DNA from: Liopterus haemorrhoidalis
Taxonomy: Eukaryota > Arthropoda > Insecta > Coleoptera > Dytiscidae
Direction of reading: 5' to 3'
Assembly: GCA_963971575.1 (NCBI GenBank)
Contig: OZ020611.1
Coordinates: forward strand, 1,240,001-1,304,000
Length of the DNA stretch: 64,000 nt
Shown here: piece by piece, positions 40,809 to 50,195 of the stretch
How positions within the stretch are numbered: position 1 is the stretch's first letter
Layout of the letters: every line of letters begins with the position of its first letter
Notes under the pieces: generated by a model
Databases searched by the model: none
Seen by the model: only the letters and a program-made list of their open reading frames with translations
What the model was told of the DNA's origin: nothing
Program-made: the position numbers and the translations under genes

Positions 40809-41137
40809 TTGTTGTCTAGTGTAATCTATATTAATAAAATTGGAGGCTGTGAGTGTTTTTTTATTTTTTCGGCCTCATATTTGTTTTTTCACGTTTCAGA
40901 TGATTTTAAGATAATGTATGCAAAAAAATCAATGTTAGTCTCCTGTCTGTCCGTCTGTCTGTCTGTCCGTCTGTCTGTCTGTCCGTCTGTTTGTTCATTT
41001 GTCTGCCCGTCTGTCTGTCTGTCCGAAAAAAAACGACTGGACATATTTTCGCGTAATTTGGTATGAAGATCATGCTAGGATGATTCTCCCTCTTATCTAT
41101 ATAATCTTTTCAGAATGGTAGCATCGATGGTCAAAAT

Positions 41138-42369
41138 CAGGGGCGTACCTAGGGTAAATGGCGCCCATGACAAACATTAAAATTGTGCCCCTATCCAAAC
41201 ATATCACATCCACTTTTTGAAAATTAAAATTTAAAATAACTTGGCTGGAAATCTTTATATATAAAACTGAATATTTGTGGGTATGGCCGGAAATTCTAAC
41301 CCACTTCCAGATATACTACCGAGTTGAAATTTTGCATACAGGTAGGAAATGCCTTCATCATAACTAGAAAAATCTCTAAAAAGTCCCACTAGAAACGCAA
41401 ATTAATAATTTTGTTTTTAATTATATTGGACCATTGGAATATCTATTAAATATGCAGTGAGGGGATAGGAATTTTCGTTCAATAGTTGATTGGATGACTA
41501 TATTCTGATAGTGGCTCTTCGGGTGGCATCGGAAATGTTCGGCTCAAATATTGTCGGCAAACAGCACTGATCTTTATTCAGTTATTTAGCAAAACTATGA
41601 TTAGTCTATGTAGAACGAGACAACATCTATATTATATTTTTTTATTTTTGGCGATATTTATGAACTTTATTATTTTGGTTTATTTATTTTTGCTCTTGAC
41701 GAATCTTTTTAAAAACAGTTTTAACCAAATTTAGTATGATAATAGATTAAAACCAGGATTCGAACAGAGGCCATATAGCATTGTACCATTATAGCCATCG
41801 GGATTAAAACTGTTATCTTAAAAACTTAAAATATATTTTTTTAATTAAACCCCGAAAGGAGTAAATTGCTATTTTTTATTCTATAAAACGTCCCTTGAAC
41901 ATAGTCATGAAATTCGGCACCATATTTTTTCCATGATTTAAGCATCCACAAACAAGAAATTTTTTGAAATTCGATCCCTAAGGGGGTGAAATATGGTGAA
42001 ATATGATTTCAAGGATTCCTCAATGTATCTTGGAACCAATAATTTATCGACTTAGCTTTTGCTTATAAAGGTTACAAATATTTATGAACGAATTCAGAAT
42101 TTGGCCCTAAACAACCCTTAAATCTACATTCGGGGTCAATGTTTATTGAGATAACATTGCGTTTTGGTATATAAATAAGGGTTTTCTTAAAATCTTTAGA
42201 AACTTATTGAGTTTTTTTTTAAATAATTTCACCCCTAAAGCGGCAATTTTCACTTTTTTATTCTTTTTGATTTGTTTTACTTTTTTATTTTTTTTTGCCA
42301 TTTTGCGCCCGCCTTCAAGTGGCGCCTAGGGCACGTGCCATGCCTGCCATACTCCCAGGTACGCCTCTG
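41138..42369. mobile_element. hAT element with near-perfect 8-bp duplication
   Basis: The ends caggggcgtacctaggg and (inverted) cagaggcgtacctggga are bounded by gtcaaaat (41130-41137) and gtcaagat (42370-42377). It has ggcgcc motifs near both ends and a tRNA-like sequence inside. No transposase. The frame 42295-42501 crosses the border and is not a gene. Confidence 0.82.
41751..41803 (-). repeat. tRNA-like sequence (SINE-type)
   Basis: On the minus strand, gatggctataatggtacaat resembles an A box and tctgttcgaatcctggtt is a good B box. They are closer together than in a complete tRNA. Probably a tRNA-derived relic within a repeat carried by the hAT element. Confidence 0.5.
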
Positions 42370-42660
42370 GTCAAGATCGCTATATTAGTGACCTTGGAAG
42401 CGGAGATGGAAAAGAAGAAAATATCCCCGTATCCGCTGTTTCGATTAGTTTCCTTGGAAAGTGTCCTCAGCATTATCCAGATTATTTGTTTGCTAATGTA
42501 AAAATAACCGGTTCGTTACACAAGGCAGTGATCCGATTCAAGTAATAGGATTTTTAATATCTCATATATTTATTTAAGTTCGTTTGATATGCAAAGAAGA
42601 ATATATTTATTTAGTAAAATGTCGATATACAGAAATCCAATTTGTAGAATCCTCCCTCCC

Positions 42661-43067
42661 TATATATGATATAAAATATTAAACTGGTTTTTATAAAAAA
42701 GTTCTTTGGTAACATAATAAATTCCCTTTGTAACATATTTAAAAGATAAAAAATTTTGTTTACTTTTGAGTAAATATAATTTTTCAATTTAATTTTTATT
42801 AATGGCTTTAAAAGAATCTAAACAGGTCGCGCTTTATTTCACGAACTTCCGATGAGAGATGAGAGCACGTAGTTCAGTTAAACAAACATTTTAAACTATT
42901 TTTCACTACAAAACAAAAAACTGTGGTCACTACCAACTTTTCTATCAAACTTTTAGTTTAGAGAGGTTTTAATGGCAGTTTGATCAGTCTGTGTTCGGAA
43001 AGTAATATTTAAAATGTGTTGTGAAGTGTGTATTTTCACACATTTCAGGATTTTGTAAGATCTTATA
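42661..43067. other. AT-rich stretch ending in a truncated gtgtgaa-family repeat
   Basis: No gene. At 43010-43067 the start of the gtgtgaa-family repeat (gtgaagtgtgtattttcaca, catttcagg) is present, cut off by the Tc1 element. Confidence 0.5.
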
Positions 43068-44706
43068 CGAGCACTGTCCAGTTTCAGTTGGCCCAGCTAT
43101 GAAATTTTCAGTTTCTTTAGAAATTATTAAATAATAAGTAAAAGTAAATGCTGCTTTGTACATTTTTTGACAATATAATCATATTAGAAGCAAAGGGGTC
43201 AAAATTTATTCCGTAATATTTAATTTGTGATTATAAAAATAATATTCGTAAAACAAACGTATTTTTTGAATTCATGTATTCTTGTACTGTATATAAAATA
43301 ACTGGGTTTTTGCGGTAGCTATGCCTAATAAGCGTTGGAAAACAAAGTTTGTTTATTGACTGTGATGTATTAAATGTGTTAAGTCTAAATAATTTTAAAA
43401 CATGGCCAGAGGCAAAGCTATTGATGAAAAAATTCGGTTAATCATTGTGAACTTAGCAAAACCAGGAAAAACCAATTCCGAAATCGGAAAATTATTAGGT
43501 TTGTCAAGATACAGTATTAGAAATATTGTAAAATTGTACAAAACAAGTGGTTCAGTTGCCCCAAAGCCCCAGTACGTAAAGAAAACTACACTGACGGACA
43601 ATGACAAACGTGTATTGAAAAGAATTATTAAGGATAACAGACGTGCTAACTATAGTCAATTGAGTGTACTGTGGAGCGATGTTTTTGGAAGACGTGTTTC
43701 AAGGTCTACATGTCATAAGGAAGCTAAAAATTAGGATTTGGAACCTATAAGGTAATATTTTTTTAATCGGACTCTTAAATGTATATTTAGAGAAATTTAA
43801 AAACTTTCTTAGGCCAAGGAAAAACCATTGTTGACGTCTAAGCAAAAGAAAAACAGGTTGAAATGGGCAAGAGAACATAAAATATGGAATTGTGAAAAGT
43901 GGAACAGCGTGCAATGGAGCGATGAGTCTAGGTTTGAAGTCTGTGTAGGGGACAACCGGAGCAGAGTTGTTCGTCAGAAACATGAAGCATATCATCCCGA
44001 TTGCTTGAAAAGGAAGGTTAAATTTCCAACATCTGTCATAGTGTGGGGTTCAGTGTCTGCAAGAGGTGTAGGAAAACTTCACTTTATCGATGGCATTGTT
44101 AACACAACCAAATATTTAAGTATTTTAGAGGAGTCTCTGTTGCCAACTATGGAACATGCATTAATCTCTGGGGAGGATTTTATTTTTCAACAAGATGGAG
44201 CCGCTTGCCATACGTCAAAAAAATCTTTGAAATGGTTCCGTGATCATTCTATTCCACTTTTAGAGTGGGTTTCAAGTAGCCCAGACTTATCCCGCATCGA
44301 GACACTTTGGCACGAAATGAAAAAACGATTGCGTATAACACCGGCTAGAACAATTCCAGAATTAAGACTAAAGCTTCAAGAAATATGGGATAATTTTACT
44401 CCTCGACAATACCAAGACCTTGTAGATACTATGCCTAGAAGAATTAATGCCGTTATAAAAATGAAAGATGACTTTACCCAGTGGTAACTTCTGAAATAGG
44501 TTTCCAAGTTAGTGGCTTTCCAATGGAAATATTATTTTTTTCTTATTAATTTACTTCAATAGTTGTAAATATTAATTGTAAATCTCTAAAATGTTTAATT
44601 GAAAATAAAATATTACCTAGATTTCATAAGCTATTCGCATTCTGTTAATTGAACACCAATAAGTAAAAATTTCGTAGCTGGGCCAACTGATAGTGGACAG
44701 GGCTCG
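43068..44706 (+). mobile_element. Full-length Tc1-type (DD34E) element
   Basis: 1639 bp. Inverted ends of about 40 bp (cgagcactgtccagtttcag and inverse, imperfect) are flanked by TA at 43066-43067 and 44707-44708. It encodes one transposase on the plus strand, possibly with a small intron. Confidence 0.92.
43402..44487 (+). pseudogene. Tc1 DD34E transposase with one frameshift and a possible 61-bp intron
   Basis: 43402-43734 encodes the paired-like helix-turn-helix half (MARGKAIDEKIRLIIVNLAK; LGLSRYSIRNIVKLYK). Near 43728 a one-base shift is needed to enter LGFGTYK. Sequence 43752-43812 starts GT and ends AG. Its removal joins TYK to AKEKPLLTSKQKKNRLKWAR in frame, giving normal family spacing. 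Catalytic residues are QWSDESRF (first Asp), FQQDGAACHTS (second Asp) and SSPDLSRIETLWHEMK (Glu), with 34 residues between the second Asp and the Glu. It ends at 44487. The second half is uninterrupted over 219 codons. Loss is minor, so a related active copy may exist. The minus-strand frames 43395-43607 and 43699-43995 are shadows. Confidence 0.85.
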
Positions 44707-44819
44707 TAAATGGAAAGAAATTGTGGGTAGGGGAGACAGTTGTACCTTGAGCATAATGGTAATATTATACTTGGAACAGGATTGATGTTCCTAACTTTTT
44801 TTCTAACATCTAGGGTACG

Positions 44820-45290
44820 ATGGGTGGTTGAAAAGTAATCGGTCTAGGCAAGAAATTACAACTTTTTCGGCATAACTCAATTTATTTCTCAACATAGTCT
44901 CTTTTTAGAACTATAAACTTCGTCCAACGATTCTCCAAGTTTTCGATGCACTCCGAATAATACGATTCCTAAAAGCCCTCAAAATAGGCCTCTGTTTCAG
45001 CGAGCCATTTCTTCAAGTTTGGAAATAAATATTAGTCGCAGAGAGCCAAATCTGGCGAATATGGTGGATCAGGAACCAATTCGTAGCGCAATTCATGGAG
45101 TTTTGCCATTGCGACTGCGCACTTGTGGATCGGTGCGTTATTGGTGGAACAGCACTTTTTTCTTCACCAAATGCGGCCGCTTTCGATTTACAGCGTGCAG
45201 GTTCGACCGATCCTGGAGAATCCGGGGCAAGAATGATACTTACATTAGCTTCTAACGGACAACACCAGCAGCCATTTTGACCAAAAATTG
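44820..45290 (-). pseudogene. Mariner (D,D34D) transposase, decayed 3' half
   Basis: Minus-strand reading with several shifts gives RKRPHLVKKKVLFHQ, then NAPIHKCAVAMAKLHEL (Asp before NAP lost by a 2-base deletion), YSPDLALCD (third Asp), YLFPNLKKWLAETEAYFEGF, and ENLENRWTKFIVLKRDYVEK with a stop. This is the classical mariner catalytic C-terminus. The adjacent tgggtggttgaaaagtaatc at 44820 is probably its 3' inverted end. The frames 45013-45357 (minus) and 45019-45255 (plus) only partly follow it. Confidence 0.85.
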
Positions 45291-45645
45291 TATTCTGATA
45301 TAAATTAATATTATATAATACACTAGTGCACCCGTTGCCAACTGTGTTGGCAAACAAATCATTACCTTAATGTGGAACTTGCTCGACACCTCAGACTTCT
45401 TTCTCTAGCCATACGCCTAACTTCATCCAATTCAAATTAAATCAACTCTTCGCCCATTATTAAAAACTGGACAAATAATGAGCATTATTCCGAATTATTA
45501 ATCCATTAACTTTTTAAGATGGGAAAACGATTCATTTTCACTCAGTGCATTATATTTATAATGTTAAAACTAAAAATGATTTGAGACGTTAAATTTAAAA
45601 TATATTTATTAAAATTAATTTTCCATTTTCTTATATAATATAAAA
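45291..45645. other. AT-rich stretch, nothing recognised
   Basis: No gene or repeat border found. Confidence 0.4.
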
Positions 45646-45647
45646 AT

Positions 45648-45748
45648 ACGCACACAGAAAAAACGCACACGGATTAATACGCACACGGAAAAAAGCACAC
45701 ATGAAAAAATACACACACGGCAAAAAGGGCACACGGAAAAAAGCGTAC
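45648..45748. repeat. Minisatellite of about 14-16 bp units
   Basis: About seven units of an acgcacacggaaaaa type. Units vary (cacacatgaaaaaata, cacacggcaaaaaggg). The minus frame 45615-45806 is its translation. Confidence 0.8.
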
Positions 45749-45878
45749 TTACACTATATCTCAAATCAGGGAGTAGATTTACAATATCCCACTGAACACT
45801 GCGCATGCGTCACACACACGTCATTTGTTCAATATACAGAGATTCAAAACAGGTGGGACTGTGCAGAACTTTTAAAAC

Positions 45879-46196
45879 AATTTTTAGGTGGTTTATAAAA
45901 AAAAAATAAAAAAATAAACAATTATCAACCATAACCTAAGATAGTGCTTTTAAGGTGAATCACTGTCCCTAGCCCTGCACAGAACAGTTAAAATATAATT
46001 TATTTTTAGGTGGTTTATAAAAAATAAAAAATAAACAGTTATCAACCATAACCTAAGATAGTGCTTTTAAGGTGAATCACTGTCCCTAGCCCTGCACAGG
46101 ACAGTTAAAATACAATTTATTTTTAGGCGGTTTATAAAAAAAAAAAAAACAGTTATCAACCATAACCTAAGATAGTGCTTTTAAGGTGAATGTAAC
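45879..46196. repeat. Three-unit tandem repeat of about 119-125 bp
   Basis: Units start tttttaggtggtttataaa near 45879, 46002 and 46122 (the last with ggcgg). Each continues with ttatcaaccataacctaaga and gtgcttttaaggtgaat. The third unit ends early. It shares the cctaagatagtg word with 8797-8812. Confidence 0.88.
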
Positions 46197-47180
46197 CTAA
46201 ACTAAAAGGTAAATGATATTTTAATGTGATAAATAAACAGAAACCATTGTTTTAGAGCCACTGATAATTCTTGAATTATTTAGTGTAGTCGTTATGTGCT
46301 GCCATCTGTATAGAGTTTGCAGTGGGATATTGTAAATCTTGTCCTATAAATCGTAAAAATAAAAAAATAATAAAGCATTGAAAAAATAATAATAAAGAAA
46401 AAAAAGTCACATTTTTCTTACTTTCATCAAAACCAAATATTTTTAAATAATTATTTTTCTGCTAATAATAATTTTAATCAAAAATGTCGAATATCACGGA
46501 AGGATAAAGTTTTTCTGTGTTTTGTTTCGAAAAAAACCGATCCGTGTATTTCACAACTAAATTAATAATTGTGAAGTGATTTTTTAATGTAAAACACAAC
46601 TGTCATTTTTACTAATTTATTGTCAACACTCAAAACAAAAATCACAGCACACTACTGTCCAATACATAAACAATAATTTCTTACAATTCTATCAATTATT
46701 ATAAAAAGTGTTCGTAGAATATTCACTATTATTGCATCTTATAATAATTATAAAAAGTGTTCGTAGAAAATTCACTATATTTGCATCAACAATATATTTT
46801 AAACAATTTTGACATAAATAATTAACATATGCGCGCCTCTATCGGGGAATGAAGAAACGACCGGTCGAACATACCATAGACGAACATACGAACATACAAA
46901 CAGGCGTATTATATTATAGGATTTTGAAGAAAAGATTCCGTTCTTGAATTCACCCCGTGACAATATAATACTTGTCATAATACGTAAATACACAAAAACA
47001 TAAACGTTTCTTTTTTATAGTGAATCCAAGTTTTTTAGAGCCGTCAGTCTGTCGTACGCCATTGTAGTTGAACCGTTGAAAATCTTTAATCTTAATATAA
47101 AAGCTCATCCGAGTTTTATTTGCGAATTGGTCTTTTGTTTTCCGCTTTTCCTTTATCGCGTCGCTGTCGGCTTCTAATAA
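46197..47180. other. AT-rich stretch with a local duplication
   Basis: A direct repeat of about 50 bp (taaaaagtgttcgtagaa, attcactat, ttgcatc) is at 46698-46740 and 46750-46792. No gene. The small minus frames 46799-46993 and 46950-47294 are not convincing. Confidence 0.5.
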
Positions 47181-47450
47181 ACATTTGAATATCGCGGTGG
47201 TTATGTGGTGGCGCGTCAATAAAAGTGTCTGTGCTCGTTTAGAGCGGGCTCGAGGGGCAGAGCGTCCCAGGGCGTCCCGGAGCGACATCCTCATCGACGA
47301 TCACCGCATCTCCGCCCGCCCTCGTCTTATAACCCGGATTACATTTCCCTGGCGGACAACTCACGACCGGAGAACGGAGAACGGAGACTTCCTCCAGTGT
47401 TGGATTCACGATAATCTCAACCACTACAAATAACACGAAATTATTTTCTT
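47181..47450. promoter_or_regulatory. GC-rich island, possible promoter region
   Basis: Around 47240-47400 the DNA is clearly richer in G and C than its surroundings (gggctcgaggggcagagcg, cgcatctccgcccgccctcg), with many CpG. It contains a short repeat (ggagaacggagaacggaga). Position about 300-500 bp before a THAP-domain start suggests a promoter or an untranslated exon, but no TATA or Inr can be claimed. Confidence 0.3.
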
Positions 47451-47730
47451 TATTGGTTCCTCAGTCAGGGAAGTAACTGTGTTGAGTTCTTTATTATCAT
47501 AAAACGACTCAGTGTCAGATTACTTATGACAATCAGGGGGGTGAAACTCTAATGGCAAAACGAAAACCATATTACGTTCCATAACCCAACACGAATAGCG
47601 CCCCAGTCGCTATAGCTAACGTGCATGACAGGATGTTGCCTGTTACGGCTTCTGTCATTAGCGTCAAAATCTGTAATTAGTGTCAAAATCGTCTTCTGTA
47701 ATTTTGTAATTTCATTGTTTAATTCGGAAA

Positions 47731-47901
47731 ATGGGTGTTAAATGCTTTGTTTTGGGGTGTGATAGTAGTGAACCTACAAGATATCGCTTTCCAAACCCGA
47801 AGACACGTGTGGCTCCAGAATTGTGTAAAACGTGGATGAGGAACAGTGGAAATCCAAAATTGGATGGCTTATCCATGGAAGTATCCATAAATATTAAGTA
47901 T
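47731..47901 (+). CDS. THAP-domain protein, N-terminal fragment
   Basis: From the Met at 47731 the frame reads MGVKCFVLGCDSSEPTRYRF, then PNPKTRVAPELCKTWMRNSG and NPKLDGLSM, ending after 56 residues. This is the first half of a THAP zinc finger: the first Cys pair with four residues between, the FP, and the conserved Trp. The second Cys-His pair (C-x2-H) is missing. It either lies in a later exon or was lost when the MITE at 47921 inserted 20 bp downstream. THAP proteins bind DNA and occur both as host regulators and as transposase domains. Unlike the decayed copies near 13.7 and 20.6 kb, this frame is clean. No partner exon is seen to 50 kb. Confidence 0.6.
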
Positions 47902-47920
47902 TAGTAAATATTATGTTATA

Positions 47921-48328
47921 CAGTCTGTTCCAAATGGTTAAGCGGAACTAGATTTTGCAATCTAGTTACTTTCATCGCTTAAATCGTGCCTTTCGGTCGT
48001 TTTGTTTAAGCTTTGTAAATCATACTTACAATTAACATTTTTTGCTTAAGGTTAATATCATTTTAAAATGTCATTTTCTTTATATTTTGATATTTTGTGC
48101 ATTCTTAATACAAATTTCCCATTTATTTATTTTTTTGTCATTAAAATTTCTAAAAAAAAAAATAATTTAATTTTGACATGTCATTCGTTTCTATGGTTTC
48201 ATTGTTGGAATTTTAAATTTTGACATTCCAACGTGAAAAATGAAATAACCCCAGCAAGATCCCTTCTCGTGATAACCTTAAAGAACGAAAATCCCATTTA
48301 GTTCCGCTTAACCGTTTGGAACAGACTG
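47921..48328. mobile_element. TA-flanked 407-bp MITE, copy 4
   Basis: Ends cagtctgttccaaatggtta and inverse of cagtctgttccaaacggtta, TA flanks at 47919-47920 and 48329-48330. It is in the opposite orientation to copies 1-3 (the ttgcaatctag side is on the left). Confidence 0.92.
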
Positions 48329-48412
48329 TATGTTAGTCTACTTAATAAATAATTATTTCTGCTAGTTATTGTTTTTCTGTTTCTGTATAATTCCTAACTG
48401 CTTGTTCTTAAT

Positions 48413-48565
48413 TGTAAACATAATTAAATGTTATTATTAAATGATACAATTGTTATGATTTATTTTGTGTATTTTTAATATTGTTGTCGTTAATAATATT
48501 AAAAATAGACAAAATAAATCATAACAATTGTTTCATTTAATAATAACATTTAATTATGCTTACAA
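48413..48565. repeat. Long palindrome with about 70-bp arms
   Basis: The arms start tgtaaacataattaaatgtt on the left and mirror it on the right, with about four mismatches. The spacer is about 13 bp (gttgtcgttaata region). It could form a stem-loop or cruciform. Not flanked by a clear target duplication. Confidence 0.82.
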
Positions 48566-48889
48566 CTATATCCACTGAAGCATTTGAAATACCCGCGAAA
48601 ACCCAACCCTTTCCTCCCCTGCCAATTTTAGTTCCATAACCCAACAAGTACAGCGCTAATTTGGTTTAAAAAAATATAACGGCAGTTTCGCATCTATTTC
48701 CTTCTTTATCTATGATGACAATTGAAATTTAGATACGGCCTTGATTGTTCGGCCATCCATATCTGGTGACATATTCTTGTGGAAGGCGTTGCTGGCTAGT
48801 GGAAGGACTTGAAGCCGTTTCTGGAAGTTTTCTAATGTATATTCAAAGTTTTTAAAACATCCTAGACCTCTGAAAAGATCATCATTATC
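48566..48889. other. Unassigned stretch
   Basis: Contains ttccataacccaacaagtac at 48632, similar to ttccataacccaacacgaat at 47578. This suggests that sequence between 47.58 and 48.63 kb is an insertion or that the flank is duplicated. No gene. Confidence 0.4.
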
Positions 48890-48890
48890 A

Positions 48891-49825
48891 ATAGGGGATA
48901 TGCATAAAATTTATATTTCCTTAAAACTACATTTTTTTGATATGTTAATGTTAGTTATGTCACATAACAAAACAAAAATCACATTTTAATTAATGTTATA
49001 GCCAAATTTTTTAATTAAAATATTGTAAATTTGAAATAAGCTGACCACGGCGCGAAGGTTGCCGAGTAAATACGACTGAGTATGACGTCAAACGGTTGGG
49101 GTTTGACGTCACAGATACAGCTACAACATAATCTTTACGTGTGTATATTGTATTGTTCGAGAGTTTTGTATTTGTTTTTAAACAATTTTTCACGCATTTA
49201 TTATTAAAATGGCAGATAAAGATTTTGTTAGGGCTCAGAGTGATAATTTACCCAACATTGATGCATAACACAACATAAAGTTTACTTTTTTCTGATATAT
49301 CGGTTTTATTTCGCCTCATTGCTTTCAGCCACAAATTTCGCCTTTTCTGTTGTTTTTCGTCATCAGGTAATGATATAAATTGTTTTTTTCTTATTTCTAT
49401 TTGAACTATTTGTGCACATTGATACTAAACAATATTTTCGACTATGTTTCGAAGTACTGGGGCATGGATCTTCCATATTTTATATACTTTAATATAAAAT
49501 TTAATTCGGTAAACATGTATAAATTATTTTTATAGAATTAAACTTTATTTTTGTTAAAATCACTCTAACTTTACATAACCTATAAAAGTAATACAAGCAA
49601 ATAAGTTCACAACAGATTATATAGGCTGCACGCTGTATACTGGGTAGGCTGTACTGCGTCACTTAGAGGTATGACGTCACACGTCGTTTTCGCGCGCTAC
49701 ATATATTTATGATTTTTTTAAGCCATCAAATTAAAAAAAAAAAAATGCTAAACTGTTTTTTATGATTATATGCAACAAGAGGAATATAATAAACAATTAA
49801 AATAAAATCATGTCTATCCCCTATT
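48891..49825 (+). mobile_element. Candidate element with taggggata inverted ends and a short coding start
   Basis: ataggggata at 48892-48901 is mirrored by tatcccctat at 49815-49824, and similarity continues a few bases inward. Target duplication not resolved. Inside, the Met at 49209 opens MADKDFVRAQSDNLPNIDA and a stop. This resembles the start of repeat-encoded proteins (SWIM/YqaJ type) that I recall from insects, with low certainty. A tgacgtca motif occurs near 49083 and 49671. Confidence 0.35.
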
Positions 49826-50195
49826 ATTGTGTCAACACGTTTTACTAAATTTAATTTGACACATGATTTTTTCCAAGAATTGATTTGACATCTAGATCTA
49901 CAACAATAAAATTAAGTAAAGCTTTTTGATGTTTACTTCACAAATTTCTTCAAATTCACCTAACACCTTGGTTTTTTCATTATTAAATGAAATAATATTT
50001 TTAGTGCGTGAATTAATTATATGCTAGATTTATTAGATGCTAGAAATTTACCATGGAGTATCTCAGGGGTCAGTTCTGGGTCCTATTTTGTTTCTAAACT
50101 TCATAAATGATTTGCCTTTTTTAGGGTTTTGTCCCACACCCTATAGCCCAGATGGTTTAAACTAAAAATTTGAAAAAATTCTTTAAAAAATTTTT
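49826..50195. other. AT-rich spacer and the end of a gtgtgaa-family repeat
   Basis: 50122-50170 (agggttttgtcccacaccct and cccagatggtttaaac) is the inverse of 10141-10170 and 30016-30050. It shows a truncated copy of that dispersed repeat directly beside the first satellite monomer. Confidence 0.6.

Larger units (their letters stand above)
40809..42660 (+). mobile_element. (GTCY)n repeat-bearing region split by a hAT element
   Basis: A (GTCT/GTCC)n run is at 40945-41024. Sequence on both sides of the hAT insert (to 41137, from 42378) is continuous in style (tgaagatcatgctaggatga, cagaatggtagcatcgatgg, then ccttggaagcggagatgga). End points not determined. The frame 40809-41066 is a translation of the microsatellite. 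Confidence 0.5.

Noticed and set aside
45013..45357. 114-residue minus-strand gene
   Set aside because: Only parts of it overlap a mariner catalytic domain in other frames; it is a shadow of a decayed transposase.
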